This document shows positions 1 through 6,426 of a stretch of DNA of 9,339 bases, piece after piece. The DNA comes from Bacteroidales bacterium (GTDB lineage Bacteria > Bacteroidota > Bacteroidia > Bacteroidales > UBA4417): assembly GCA_025350385.1 (NCBI GenBank), contig JANXXZ010000094.1, forward strand, positions 1 to 9,339. The letters are read 5' to 3'. The first letter of the stretch is position 1; each line of letters opens with the position of its first letter. A model generated the notes under the pieces. It was not told where the DNA came from and ran no database searches. It was given only the letters and a program-made list of their open reading frames with translations. The translations under genes were made by a program, and so were the position numbers.

Positions 1-197
1 ATGCCACCGGCCACCTGATCCGCAACCTGGTGAACAATGAATTATGCGGAACTTCCGGTTCTTATACCTGGGATGGCATCACCAATAACCGGTTAAAAGC
101 ATCCATTGGCCGTTATCTTATTTTCGTTGAAGTGTTTGATCTGCATGGGAATGTGAAGAAGTTTAAGAAAGCGACTGTGCTGGGGGGAAAGTTATAG
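1..197 (+). CDS. C-terminal fragment of a protein ending in a FlgD-like Ig-fold domain
   Basis: Only the last 64 complete codons are present, read in the frame starting at base 3 and ending with TAG at 195-197. The 5' part lies outside the window. The residues GHLIRNLVNNE, then SYTWDGI, NNRLKASIGRYLIF and a basic tail NVKKFKKA, match the usual pattern of FlgD-like C-terminal Ig domains: a strand with a polar turn, TWDG, a 'G-Y' strand, then a closing strand. In Bacteroidota such domains commonly end large secreted or surface proteins, including lamin-tail-domain proteins. They are often linked to export, but which protein this is cannot be told from 64 residues. The downstream comF gene is convergent. 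The domain type is fairly secure; the parent protein is not identified. Confidence 0.72.
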   Translation, partial: ATGHLIRNLVNNELCGTSGSYTWDGITNNRLKASIGRYLIFVEVFDLHGNVKKFKKATVLGGKL

Positions 198-242
198 GGT
201 CGGGGGACGAAATGTGAGGGGCAAAGAGCGAGGGGTGAGGGG
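182..242 (+). repeat. G-run cluster, possible G-quadruplex, at and after the stop codon
   Basis: Six runs of three or more G lie at 182-187, 197-199, 202-206, 218-221, 232-235 and 239-242, separated by 9, 2, 11, 10 and 3 bases. The second half is built from a degenerate GAGGGG-type unit (GTGAGGGGC, GCGAGGGGT, GTGAGGGGC). The run starts inside the last codons of the left-edge gene and continues past its TAG. Several loops are long, so quadruplex folding is only a possibility. The repeat itself is seen directly. Similar GAGGGG-type tracts are, from memory, common in intergenic DNA of Bacteroidota. Confidence 0.45.
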
Positions 243-308
243 CGAGTGGTTGCTTGGTGATGGACGATCGAAAGCCTGTTCCAAAAGAACACTCACTCAA
301 AAGTCCCC

Positions 309-351
309 AAGCACCATGCACTAAGCACCGTGCACCTTGCACTCAGCACTA
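309..351. repeat. Degenerate GCACC/TGCACT short tandem repeat overlapping the comF stop codon
   Basis: The stretch alternates AGCACC, TGCACT, AAGCACC, GTGCACC, TTGCACT and CAGCACTA, about six copies of a 6-8 base unit with small changes. Read on the minus strand it follows directly on comF, and the comF TAG (complement of 349-351) lies in its last unit, so the repeat seems to supply the stop codon. No stable terminator hairpin with a T-run is seen for either of the two convergent genes here. Confidence 0.5.
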
Positions 352-1047
352 ATCCACCGCATACGCAATAGCCGCCACACTCAGCTTAACACCCGGGATC
401 TCTAACAGGATATTAGCGCAGGATTCAAGAGTAGCGCCGGTAGTAATTACATCGTCCACCAATAAGAGGTGTTTGTTTTCCAGGTTCTCCGGGTAGGTCA
501 CCTTAAAGATTTCTTTTACGTTTTCGTAACGAGCGAAACGTGACTTACGCGTTTGTGTTTCAGTGGCAACAGTCCGCACAAACGATTTGATATCCATTTC
601 AATTCCAGTTGATTCTGACAGACCGATGGCAAATTGCTCACTCTGGTTATAGCCGCGTTTCCGCTGTTTCCTCGGGTGGAGGGGAACGGGAATTATTGCG
701 TTGATCGTTTCAAAGCCCGGTTCGGATTTCAGGTCGTTTCCAAGGAGTTTTCCCATGTAAATGCCAACTTCCCTTTGTCCCTTGTATTTGAGCTGGTGGA
801 TGAGATGCTGCACTTTGCCTCCCTTACTGAAATAATACAAGGCAGCAGTCCGCTGCAACGGAACCCGGCCCCAGAAAACCTTATCGAGCGGACTATCAGG
901 GAAAAGGTGGAAATTGGTTTTTGGCAGCTGGAACAGGCATTGGGTGCAAATAACGTTTTCGTGGCGGAACAGTGTATTGCCGCATGCATAGCAGATACGG
1001 GGATACAGAAGGGAGATGAAATCAGAGATTATGGCTGGCGTTTTCAT
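349..1047 (-). CDS. comF: ComF family protein (phosphoribosyltransferase-like)
   Basis: 232 residues, a normal length for the family. The N-terminus has a small zinc-binding module with two CxxC pairs (C19/C22 and C34/C37). The rest is a type I phosphoribosyltransferase fold: the conserved PVPLHPRKQRKRGYNQSEQFA region spans residues 120-140, and the PRPP-binding loop LLLVDDVITTGAT spans 194-206, with the two acidic residues and the TTGAT turn intact. In naturally competent bacteria ComF helps DNA uptake or processing, acting inside the cell. In most Bacteroidota the exact role and substrate are unknown. No other competence gene lies in the window, so the context does not help. The start at 1047 has no Shine-Dalgarno sequence, which is common in this phylum. 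Its upstream gap of 226 bp holds a 16-bp tandem repeat, and the radical SAM gene ends before it. Family assignment is secure; the role is open. Confidence 0.93.
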   Translation of the reverse strand: MKTPAIISDFISLLYPRICYACGNTLFRHENVICTQCLFQLPKTNFHLFPDSPLDKVFWGRVPLQRTAALYYFSKGGKVQHLIHQLKYKGQREVGIYMGKLLGNDLKSEPGFETINAIIPVPLHPRKQRKRGYNQSEQFAIGLSESTGIEMDIKSFVRTVATETQTRKSRFARYENVKEIFKVTYPENLENKHLLLVDDVITTGATLESCANILLEIPGVKLSVAAIAYAVD

Positions 1048-1086
1048 AGGGCTGGAATTGGATATGGAACAGAAGTGCCTAAAATA

Positions 1087-1166
1087 CCTAAAGTTTGAAT
1101 TGCCTAAAGTTGGGTAAGTCTAAAGTTGGAAAAGACTAAATTTGGATTTGTCTGAAGTTTTAATGT
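1087..1166. repeat. Five-copy 16-bp tandem repeat upstream of comF
   Basis: Units begin at 1087, 1103, 1119, 1135 and 1151, a constant 16-base period, each carrying a version of CTAAAGTTTGGA on the plus strand (CTTTAG toward comF). A partial CCTAAAAT precedes the first unit at 1078. After 1166 weaker ATAGTT-type copies continue to about 1201 with shorter, irregular spacing. The array lies 40-120 bp upstream of the comF start. There are no unique spacers between units, so it is not a CRISPR array. A promoter or regulator-binding role cannot be shown from the sequence. Confidence 0.7.
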
Positions 1167-1273
1167 CTTGATAGTTTTTATGGATAGTTTCTGGCATAGT
1201 TAATAATGGGAAAATCATTAGTATTTCATGAAGAGAAAGTTTAGAATGGTTTATTTATAACAAAATCAGCAGT

Positions 1274-2416
1274 TTACGTCCAAACGCCGGCTATTGAGTT
1301 TCCGCAATAACTGCATTTCCCGTTTTTAATCCGGTTTTCAGTTACACGGAATCCTTTCCGCTCCACGATCACCTTTTTACATTTAGGGCAACAGGTGTTT
1401 TCCAACTGCGTGCCCGGAACATTCCCGACGTACACATATTTCATCCCGGCCGTAAGGGCAATTTCGCGGGCTTTTTCCAGCACCGATAATGGTGTCTCAG
1501 GCAATTGCGTGAGCTTATACAAGGGCGAGAACCGGCTGAAGTGCAATGGGCAATTATCCAGTTTGTTTGTGACCAGCCAGTTGCACATCTGCCGGATGGT
1601 GCTAACATCATCTGTCCAGGAAGGAATCACCAGGTTGGTAATTTCCAGCCAGACCCCTTCTTCCCTGAGCACCTGCAGAGTCCGCAATACCGGTGCCAGG
1701 TGAGCCGAATTAAGCCTCAGATAGGTGCTGTCATTAAACCCTTTCAGGTCAATATTGGCTGCGTCAAGAAACTTACATAACTGGCGCAGTGGCTTTTCAT
1801 TGATATATCCATTCGATTTATACACATTTTTAATTCCCGCGCTTCGCGCAAGTTTTGCCGTATCGTGAACATATTCATAAAATGTGGTCGGTTCCGAATA
1901 AGTATAGGCTATGCTCTCGCATTTGTTATTCCGGCATTCCTCTACCACGCTTTCCGGCATCAGGTCGAAATTGGTTGTTTCCCGTGGACTTTTCTGTGAG
2001 ATTTCCCAGTTCTGGCAGTTGAGGCAGGCAAGATTGCAGCCGGCAGTCGCAATAGAATAAGCCCTGGTTGAAGGTAGGAAATGGAAAAAAGGCTTCTTTT
2101 CAATCGGGTCAATGTGCACCGCGCAGGGATTTCCATAGGCGATACTGTATAGTTTATCCTTATAATTGATTCTGCTCCGGCATCGGCTGGTGTCATTGCG
2201 CTTCAGTGTGCAGCCGTTCGGGCAGTTTGTACAACGAACGCCCTGGGGAGTAACTGTATAATGATAGGCTTCGTGGCTCCATTTCCATAAATCACCGGCA
2301 GGAGGTTGTCCGGACAACATTTCAAAACCGGCTGCCAGCAAATCGGTGCGGTAAAACGCACAGGCTGCGCAACCCAATCCGGCAATTCCGGCTTTAATGA
2401 AATCCCGCTTGTTCAT
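1274..2416 (-). CDS. amrS: AmmeMemoRadiSam system radical SAM enzyme with Tat-like leader
   Basis: 380 residues. The radical SAM cluster motif CxxxCxxC is at C127, C131 and C134 (GCNLACLNCQNWEIS), the sequence typical of this family and of pyruvate formate-lyase-activating-like enzymes. An N-terminal cysteine module (C62, C65, C69, C79) precedes it. The chain ends in a zinc-ribbon-like module (C343, C346, C368, C371) after YVGNVPGTQLENT, as expected for the family. The first 33 residues are extra: KRDFIK followed by a hydrophobic Gly/Ala-rich stretch with C16 and C19, resembling a Tat leader with KR in place of RR. The start at 2416 is supported by AGAAGGA immediately before ATG; the next in-frame ATG at 2320 would give a leaderless protein but has no ribosome site. 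The gene follows the membrane protein gene by 57 bp and shares the locus with the Memo-AMMECR1 fusion. The substrate of the family is not known to me. Confidence 0.93.
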   Translation of the reverse strand: MNKRDFIKAGIAGLGCAACAFYRTDLLAAGFEMLSGQPPAGDLWKWSHEAYHYTVTPQGVRCTNCPNGCTLKRNDTSRCRSRINYKDKLYSIAYGNPCAVHIDPIEKKPFFHFLPSTRAYSIATAGCNLACLNCQNWEISQKSPRETTNFDLMPESVVEECRNNKCESIAYTYSEPTTFYEYVHDTAKLARSAGIKNVYKSNGYINEKPLRQLCKFLDAANIDLKGFNDSTYLRLNSAHLAPVLRTLQVLREEGVWLEITNLVIPSWTDDVSTIRQMCNWLVTNKLDNCPLHFSRFSPLYKLTQLPETPLSVLEKAREIALTAGMKYVYVGNVPGTQLENTCCPKCKKVIVERKGFRVTENRIKNGKCSYCGNSIAGVWT

Positions 2417-2454
2417 TCCTTCTATCGATTATTACGATGGAATTACCTTTCTTA

Positions 2455-2462
2455 CAAATTTA
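2455..2462 (-). promoter_or_regulatory. Possible Bacteroidota -7 box for the radical SAM gene
   Basis: On the minus strand this is TAAATTTG, a perfect match to the Bacteroidota -7 consensus TAnnTTTG. It lies in the 57-bp gap between the membrane protein gene and the radical SAM gene and would place a transcript start about 30 bases before the ATG. No clear TTTG -33 box is seen at the usual distance, because that position falls in the end of the upstream coding sequence. The radical SAM gene may thus be transcribed separately as well as by read-through. Confidence 0.4.
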
Positions 2463-2473
2463 CAAACAATCCC

Positions 2474-4600
2474 TCATTTTCGTTTCAGAACCATCAACAA
2501 GCCTGAAGCAACATTTAGTCCTGATAATAGTAAAAGTGATCCGATTATCCCAAAAACAGGTGTCAGCCAGGCACTTACAATTAGTGCACCCAATGCGGCT
2601 CCCAGCATATCGGCACTATAAACCGCTCCTGATATCCGTTGAACCGTCCCTTGTTTTACCACAGTTGCCATCTGAAATTGCAGGCTGGCAAGCATGGCAG
2701 TTCCAAAGATCAACAGGATAATAACAGCATGCGAAAGCAAGGAAGCAATCTGCCAGTTCCTGAAAACCATGCAACATCCAAGAACCAGTAAACAATAAAC
2801 TCCTATGGTAATTTGCAGACGGATCAATCTGCCGTAAGTGGGAATTGGTATAATCCTTTTTCCGAAAGCCGCTCCCAACGCAAGTCCGGCCATGAAAACC
2901 GTGATCAGGATTCCGGCCATCAGGTAAACATATCCAAAAAGTACCTGGAATATGAAAAGCAGGAGAATTTCGAGGGAAGAAGCTGTAAACCCGGTTATGA
3001 ATATCCCCGAATTGATGCCCCCTGACCTGATAAACCAGGGAATAAGTAAAAGAAAAGCGATAACCGGGATAATCTGGATGGAATGCCCGAAATAACTTAA
3101 CCAGTATTGGATTTGTGCAAAATATAAGGTTGGTTCAAAATCACGGTTCAGGGGAGCATGGATGGAAATTTTCTTCATGATCTCTGAACTGTGTTGCTGC
3201 AATAAATCATCGTCCAGGTAATAACCGTTCACATATTCAGTGGGAATTTGGCGTTCGTCGGTAAGTTGTGCTATGTCAGTCCTCAGCGAACTATCGGAAG
3301 CCAGGAAATAATTCTTGTCGCCCGGAATAACAACCATATGGCCAAACACTTTTTTCAGGGTGGAAAGCATACAAGCCTGTACCTGGCCGGCTTCGCCGCC
3401 CACATAATTCTCAGTAGGCATCATGCTGATCGAAATTACAGCCCCCGGGTTCAACCTGGTTTTTAACAGGGCCAGGAATTCCAATGTATAATATCGGTTG
3501 GCCTGCAGGGTCGATGGTTCCGGAACCTGGAAAAGGACCGCATCAAAGCGCTTATCGGTCTGTTTCAGGAATAATTTGGCATCGCCCCTGTAGATACTGA
3601 CTTGTTTATCCAGCATTTCAGGCGCATATTGTTCGCCCAGTTGGATGATCCATGGATTTATTTCCACGTATTCAATGTGTTGGACAGGGTATTTTACTAT
3701 TTCGTGAATGCTTCCTGAAATACCTCCTTCAATCAAAAGAACGTTATCCAACGTTTTACGCTGAAGCAAGGCATAATGAACGGATTCCTCGTTGTTGACT
3801 ATGTTATTCGTGGTAAACAACAGGGAATTATTCCCGAAGAAATTCAGCTGTTCGGCAGTGCGTGTTACCACCAGGTTGCCATAAGGGGTATCCTTGTAAA
3901 ACAGAAGATCCTGTTGGGGGAAAAGAAACCTCCTGCTGAGCTGGTCAGGATTCAGGAACAGCATTGAGCCTGAGAGCAAAACGGTGAACAGGCTGATTAA
4001 CAGAAGAGCCGTTTTCATTTTCGATTGAAAAGCAATAAAACCGGCAAGGGTCGCAGTGAGAAAGAAAATGACCAGCAGGCTGTGGAACGGCTTTAGGAAG
4101 AAAATGAGGAAGAAATTAACCATGATTCCTCCGGCTATACTTCCTATAGATTCGATGGAATACACTTTTGCGGCAACGTTCTGGCCTGTAAAAGCCGAGT
4201 AAAAAGTTGAAATCCTGGTAAACAGGTAACCCGACAATACGCAGAACGGAAGCAACAAGATCAGAGAACTGTAAAATACCTGGACAATTCCGGCCATGCT
4301 GCCAGGAATAAATACAAGGTTCCTCAGCCAGTCGGCCATAAAAAGTGTTACCGGTGACAGGAAAGCCAGCAGCAGGAGGGAACTGATAATTCCTTTTAGT
4401 TCTTGGTTAATCTTTTGCGAAAATTTACCCAGCCATGCACCAAGGCCGGTAAGCAGCATCCAGTTGGATAGCATAACGCCGATCACCAGTTCATTCCCGT
4501 TAAAAATTACAAGGAATTCGCGCAACAGGATAATCTGGCTTGCCATGGCCGTAAGACCAAGACAAATCGGCAAAAGCATGAAACTTTTAGCCTGGTTCAT
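2474..4600 (-). CDS. Multi-spanning membrane protein with spermidine-synthase-like domain
   Basis: 708 residues with three parts. About six hydrophobic helices fill residues 8-215. A soluble spermidine-synthase-like Rossmann domain lies at about 228-440. A second block of six to seven helices runs from about 505 to 705. The soluble domain shows ESVHYALLQ, then LLIEGGISG as the SAM-binding loop, YVEINP as the acidic strand end, and EPSTLQANRYYT. True spermidine synthases have GGGDG and an Asp-containing DSSDP-type motif that binds the amine; here these read GGISG and QVPEPST, so polyamine synthesis is doubtful. The architecture matches the 'fused MFS/spermidine synthase' type of membrane protein, whose function is mostly unknown. 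The gene sits between the Memo-AMMECR1 fusion (233 bp upstream) and the radical SAM gene (57 bp downstream), all in one direction, which makes a shared role plausible. The start has no Shine-Dalgarno sequence. Confidence 0.85.
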   Translation of the reverse strand: MNQAKSFMLLPICLGLTAMASQIILLREFLVIFNGNELVIGVMLSNWMLLTGLGAWLGKFSQKINQELKGIISSLLLLAFLSPVTLFMADWLRNLVFIPGSMAGIVQVFYSSLILLLPFCVLSGYLFTRISTFYSAFTGQNVAAKVYSIESIGSIAGGIMVNFFLIFFLKPFHSLLVIFFLTATLAGFIAFQSKMKTALLLISLFTVLLSGSMLFLNPDQLSRRFLFPQQDLLFYKDTPYGNLVVTRTAEQLNFFGNNSLLFTTNNIVNNEESVHYALLQRKTLDNVLLIEGGISGSIHEIVKYPVQHIEYVEINPWIIQLGEQYAPEMLDKQVSIYRGDAKLFLKQTDKRFDAVLFQVPEPSTLQANRYYTLEFLALLKTRLNPGAVISISMMPTENYVGGEAGQVQACMLSTLKKVFGHMVVIPGDKNYFLASDSSLRTDIAQLTDERQIPTEYVNGYYLDDDLLQQHSSEIMKKISIHAPLNRDFEPTLYFAQIQYWLSYFGHSIQIIPVIAFLLLIPWFIRSGGINSGIFITGFTASSLEILLLFIFQVLFGYVYLMAGILITVFMAGLALGAAFGKRIIPIPTYGRLIRLQITIGVYCLLVLGCCMVFRNWQIASLLSHAVIILLIFGTAMLASLQFQMATVVKQGTVQRISGAVYSADMLGAALGALIVSAWLTPVFGIIGSLLLLSGLNVASGLLMVLKRK

Positions 4601-4662
4601 TCAGAGGGGAATAGAAATATTAAATAATGAGTACACTCTGAAATTTTGAATATGAACTTTCG

Positions 4663-4733
4663 CGCGGAGTCGCAAATACCGCAAAGATAACAATTTCAGC
4701 ACTTTGCAAACTTGAATGCTTTGCGTCTTAGCG
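4663..4733. repeat. CGCAAAG-type imperfect inverted repeat
   Basis: The left arm at 4663-4676 (CGCGGAGTCGCAAA) and the right arm at 4720-4733 (TTTGCGTCTTAGCG) pair at 11 of 14 positions. Between them are further copies of the same word, CCGCAAAG near 4679-4686 and CTTTGCAAA near 4702-4710. The element sits in the 233-bp gap between the Memo-AMMECR1 gene and the membrane protein gene. I recall GCAAAGACGCAAAG-type repeats as widespread in intergenic DNA of Bacteroidota, so it is likely one copy of a dispersed family rather than a dedicated operator. Confidence 0.55.
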
Positions 4734-4799
4734 TGACATCTTATTTTTCGGAGCAATCTCAATAGTCAATACCGATTATTTTTGTTGCCAATATTATTG

Positions 4800-4818
4800 C
4801 CCTCCCCTTTGGGGAGGG
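4800..4818. repeat. Perfect 8-bp hairpin downstream of the Memo-AMMECR1 gene
   Basis: CCCTCCCC (4800-4807) and GGGGAGGG (4811-4818) are perfect complements around a TTT loop. It starts 15 bases past the TAA of the Memo-AMMECR1 gene, a good place for a terminator or mRNA-stabilising hairpin. However, no T-run follows in either direction, so classical intrinsic termination is unlikely to be complete. CCCTCCCC-loop-GGGGAGGG hairpins also occur as dispersed repeats in Bacteroidota. Whether the membrane protein gene is co-transcribed across it is open. Confidence 0.5.
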
Positions 4819-4833
4819 AATGGGAGTGACTAT

Positions 4834-6363
4834 TTACTCCCCAAACACCAACGCCTGATAAATAAAGATTTCCGCATCCTTATCCTTCCATCCGTCCCAC
4901 CCTATCCCGGCTTTGTCGCGGGCACAATGACCCAGGAAATCTTCCAGGCTCCAGCCGGTATCCGTTGCCACCTGGGGCAGGAATGTTCCCGAGCGCCCGC
5001 CTTTACTTATATAAATTCCATCACGGCCAAGCTGTATTTCTTTCACGGAGTTGATTTTATGCATGGGCGTAAGCACGGATATTTCAAGCCTGATAATCTT
5101 CATTTCATAAGGCATCACCTGTGAAAAACGGTAATCCTGGGTTGAAGATGCCACAGCCATCTGCTGTACAATGCTATAAAGCGGCTTGTCAGCTTCGAAA
5201 TGCCCGATACAGCCCCTCAATTCCCCGTCTTTTTTAAGTGTTACAAATGCCCCGGCTTTCTGCAGGAGTGCCGGCGGTAGTTTATCCGTTTCAATTGCGG
5301 GTACCTGTTGATCTCTCAGATAACCGTCAATAGTGTTTCGGGCTATGGCCAGGAGTTCCTTCTTTTCGGAAGCTGTCAGGTTGAATCCAGCAGCTTGTTG
5401 AGGTTTCCGGGAAACACTGATGGCGTTGTAACCCACCACCCTGTCTTTTTCCCCATACCTTGAATCCCCCGAATTTTTGTATAAAAGTTTTTGATACGTT
5501 ACATCCGATTCATTTTCAGTAAGATACATCAGGGTAAGCACTGCCGGCCAGGAACAGCAGCCGGTTGACAGGTTGGCTATGGATTTTTGACCGCAGTTTT
5601 CCTCGGCCATGATGAATAATTCCGGTTTATTGGTGATTATGGCATCGGCAAGAACCTTGTCCACTTTTACTGCATCATTGTATTCCGGGTAATGTGAAAA
5701 ATCGGTGCTGATCACAAAAAGATTTTCGGAAGAAAAATAAGGCTTGAGGGCTTTCGCGATCCGTTTGCAGATTGCAGGATCCTGCGTTCCCAGTAGGATA
5801 GGAACAATTTTGAAATCCTTTTTCATATGGAACTGAAGGAAAGGTATTTCGACTTCGATACTATGCTCATTCGGCTGGTAGTTGGGATTGAACGACAGAT
5901 CCTTGTTTTCAGCAGCCAGTTTGCGGGCGGTTTCCAGGTCAACTTTAACAGTGCCGAGAGGTGTGATAAAATTGCCGATGCTATAGACAGAGCCCCCGCT
6001 GAATGCGGAACGATGGCTGCATCCGATCACAAAAACAGTTTTGTATTCCTTTTGAGGGTCGACCTGGTTAAATGCCGCTGCCGCCACTTCGCCGGAAAAC
6101 ACATAACCTGCGTGAGGCGAAATGATGGCTACAGTATTTGCCCTGGTCTCCGGAATAGGTAAAGGAGCAAACAGGTTGGTAAGCATTTGCCGGAGTTCCA
6201 GAGAATCGCCGGGGTAAAACTGCCCGGCTACGGCCGGCTTTCGGTCAATAAGGGTGTTTTCGTGACTGTTCATGGCGACTGGAGGATTATTCTGCGAATT
6301 GCATTGCGTAAAAAAGCAAAGCAGCAGGCCTGACAACAAAATGTGTAATTTTACCCGGTGCAT
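4834..6363 (-). CDS. amrB/amrA: AmmeMemoRadiSam Memo-AMMECR1 fusion (proteins B and A), predicted lipoprotein
   Basis: 509 residues from the ATG at 6363. Residues 1-21 are a signal peptide ending in FFTQC, so C21 is a likely lipidation site; Gln just before Cys is atypical but the hydrophobic core is clear. The Memo domain covers about 41-318: PAVAGQFYPGD (43-53), SPHAGY (H84), GCSH (H117), NEHSIE (H167), STDFSH (H224) and ENCG (C257). These match the fold's conserved His/Cys sites, including the positions that bind metal in human MEMO1. The AMMECR1 domain covers about 330-506, with its signature LRGCIGHFE at 382-390 and the closing GWKD region. The longer reading from 6438 would add 25 residues before the leader and overlap the divergent nitroreductase, so 6363 is preferred. 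A GAAGAG stretch 5 bases before the ATG may help initiation. It is the first gene of the minus-strand group. The fusion agrees with A and B working together; their reaction is not known to me. Confidence 0.93.
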   Translation of the reverse strand: MHRVKLHILLSGLLLCFFTQCNSQNNPPVAMNSHENTLIDRKPAVAGQFYPGDSLELRQMLTNLFAPLPIPETRANTVAIISPHAGYVFSGEVAAAAFNQVDPQKEYKTVFVIGCSHRSAFSGGSVYSIGNFITPLGTVKVDLETARKLAAENKDLSFNPNYQPNEHSIEVEIPFLQFHMKKDFKIVPILLGTQDPAICKRIAKALKPYFSSENLFVISTDFSHYPEYNDAVKVDKVLADAIITNKPELFIMAEENCGQKSIANLSTGCCSWPAVLTLMYLTENESDVTYQKLLYKNSGDSRYGEKDRVVGYNAISVSRKPQQAAGFNLTASEKKELLAIARNTIDGYLRDQQVPAIETDKLPPALLQKAGAFVTLKKDGELRGCIGHFEADKPLYSIVQQMAVASSTQDYRFSQVMPYEMKIIRLEISVLTPMHKINSVKEIQLGRDGIYISKGGRSGTFLPQVATDTGWSLEDFLGHCARDKAGIGWDGWKDKDAEIFIYQALVFGE

Positions 6364-6381
6364 GAGATCTCTTCTGCGATT

Positions 6382-6413
6382 AGAATATAAAGTTAATTCA
6401 AAACAAGCCTCAA
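6382..6413 (-). promoter_or_regulatory. Possible promoter for the Memo-AMMECR1 gene in the divergent gap
   Basis: On the minus strand, TTG (6413-6411) is followed after 21 bases by TATATTCT (6389-6382), close to TAnnTTTG. Transcription would start near 6375, leaving a leader of only about 12 bases before the ATG at 6363. The same TTG-N21-box geometry is seen upstream of the metallopeptidase gene. The whole divergent gap (6364-6426) is 63 bp, so the nitroreductase promoter must overlap it; I do not see a convincing box for that direction. Confidence 0.35.
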
Positions 6414-6426
6414 CACTCAAAAAAAT

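Noticed and set aside
634..1098. Open frame on the plus strand opposite comF
   Set aside because: It lies almost wholly antisense to a well-supported gene, shows no recognisable motif and ends in the tandem-repeat approach region.
1087..1166. CRISPR array
   Set aside because: Units are 16 bases long, degenerate and contiguous, with no spacers and no cas genes nearby.
2474..4600. Functional spermidine synthase
   Set aside because: The amine-binding aspartate motif is replaced and the domain is embedded between two transmembrane blocks; only the fold is supported.
4800..4818. Intrinsic terminator
   Set aside because: The stem is perfect but no T-run follows on either strand, so it is listed as a hairpin repeat.
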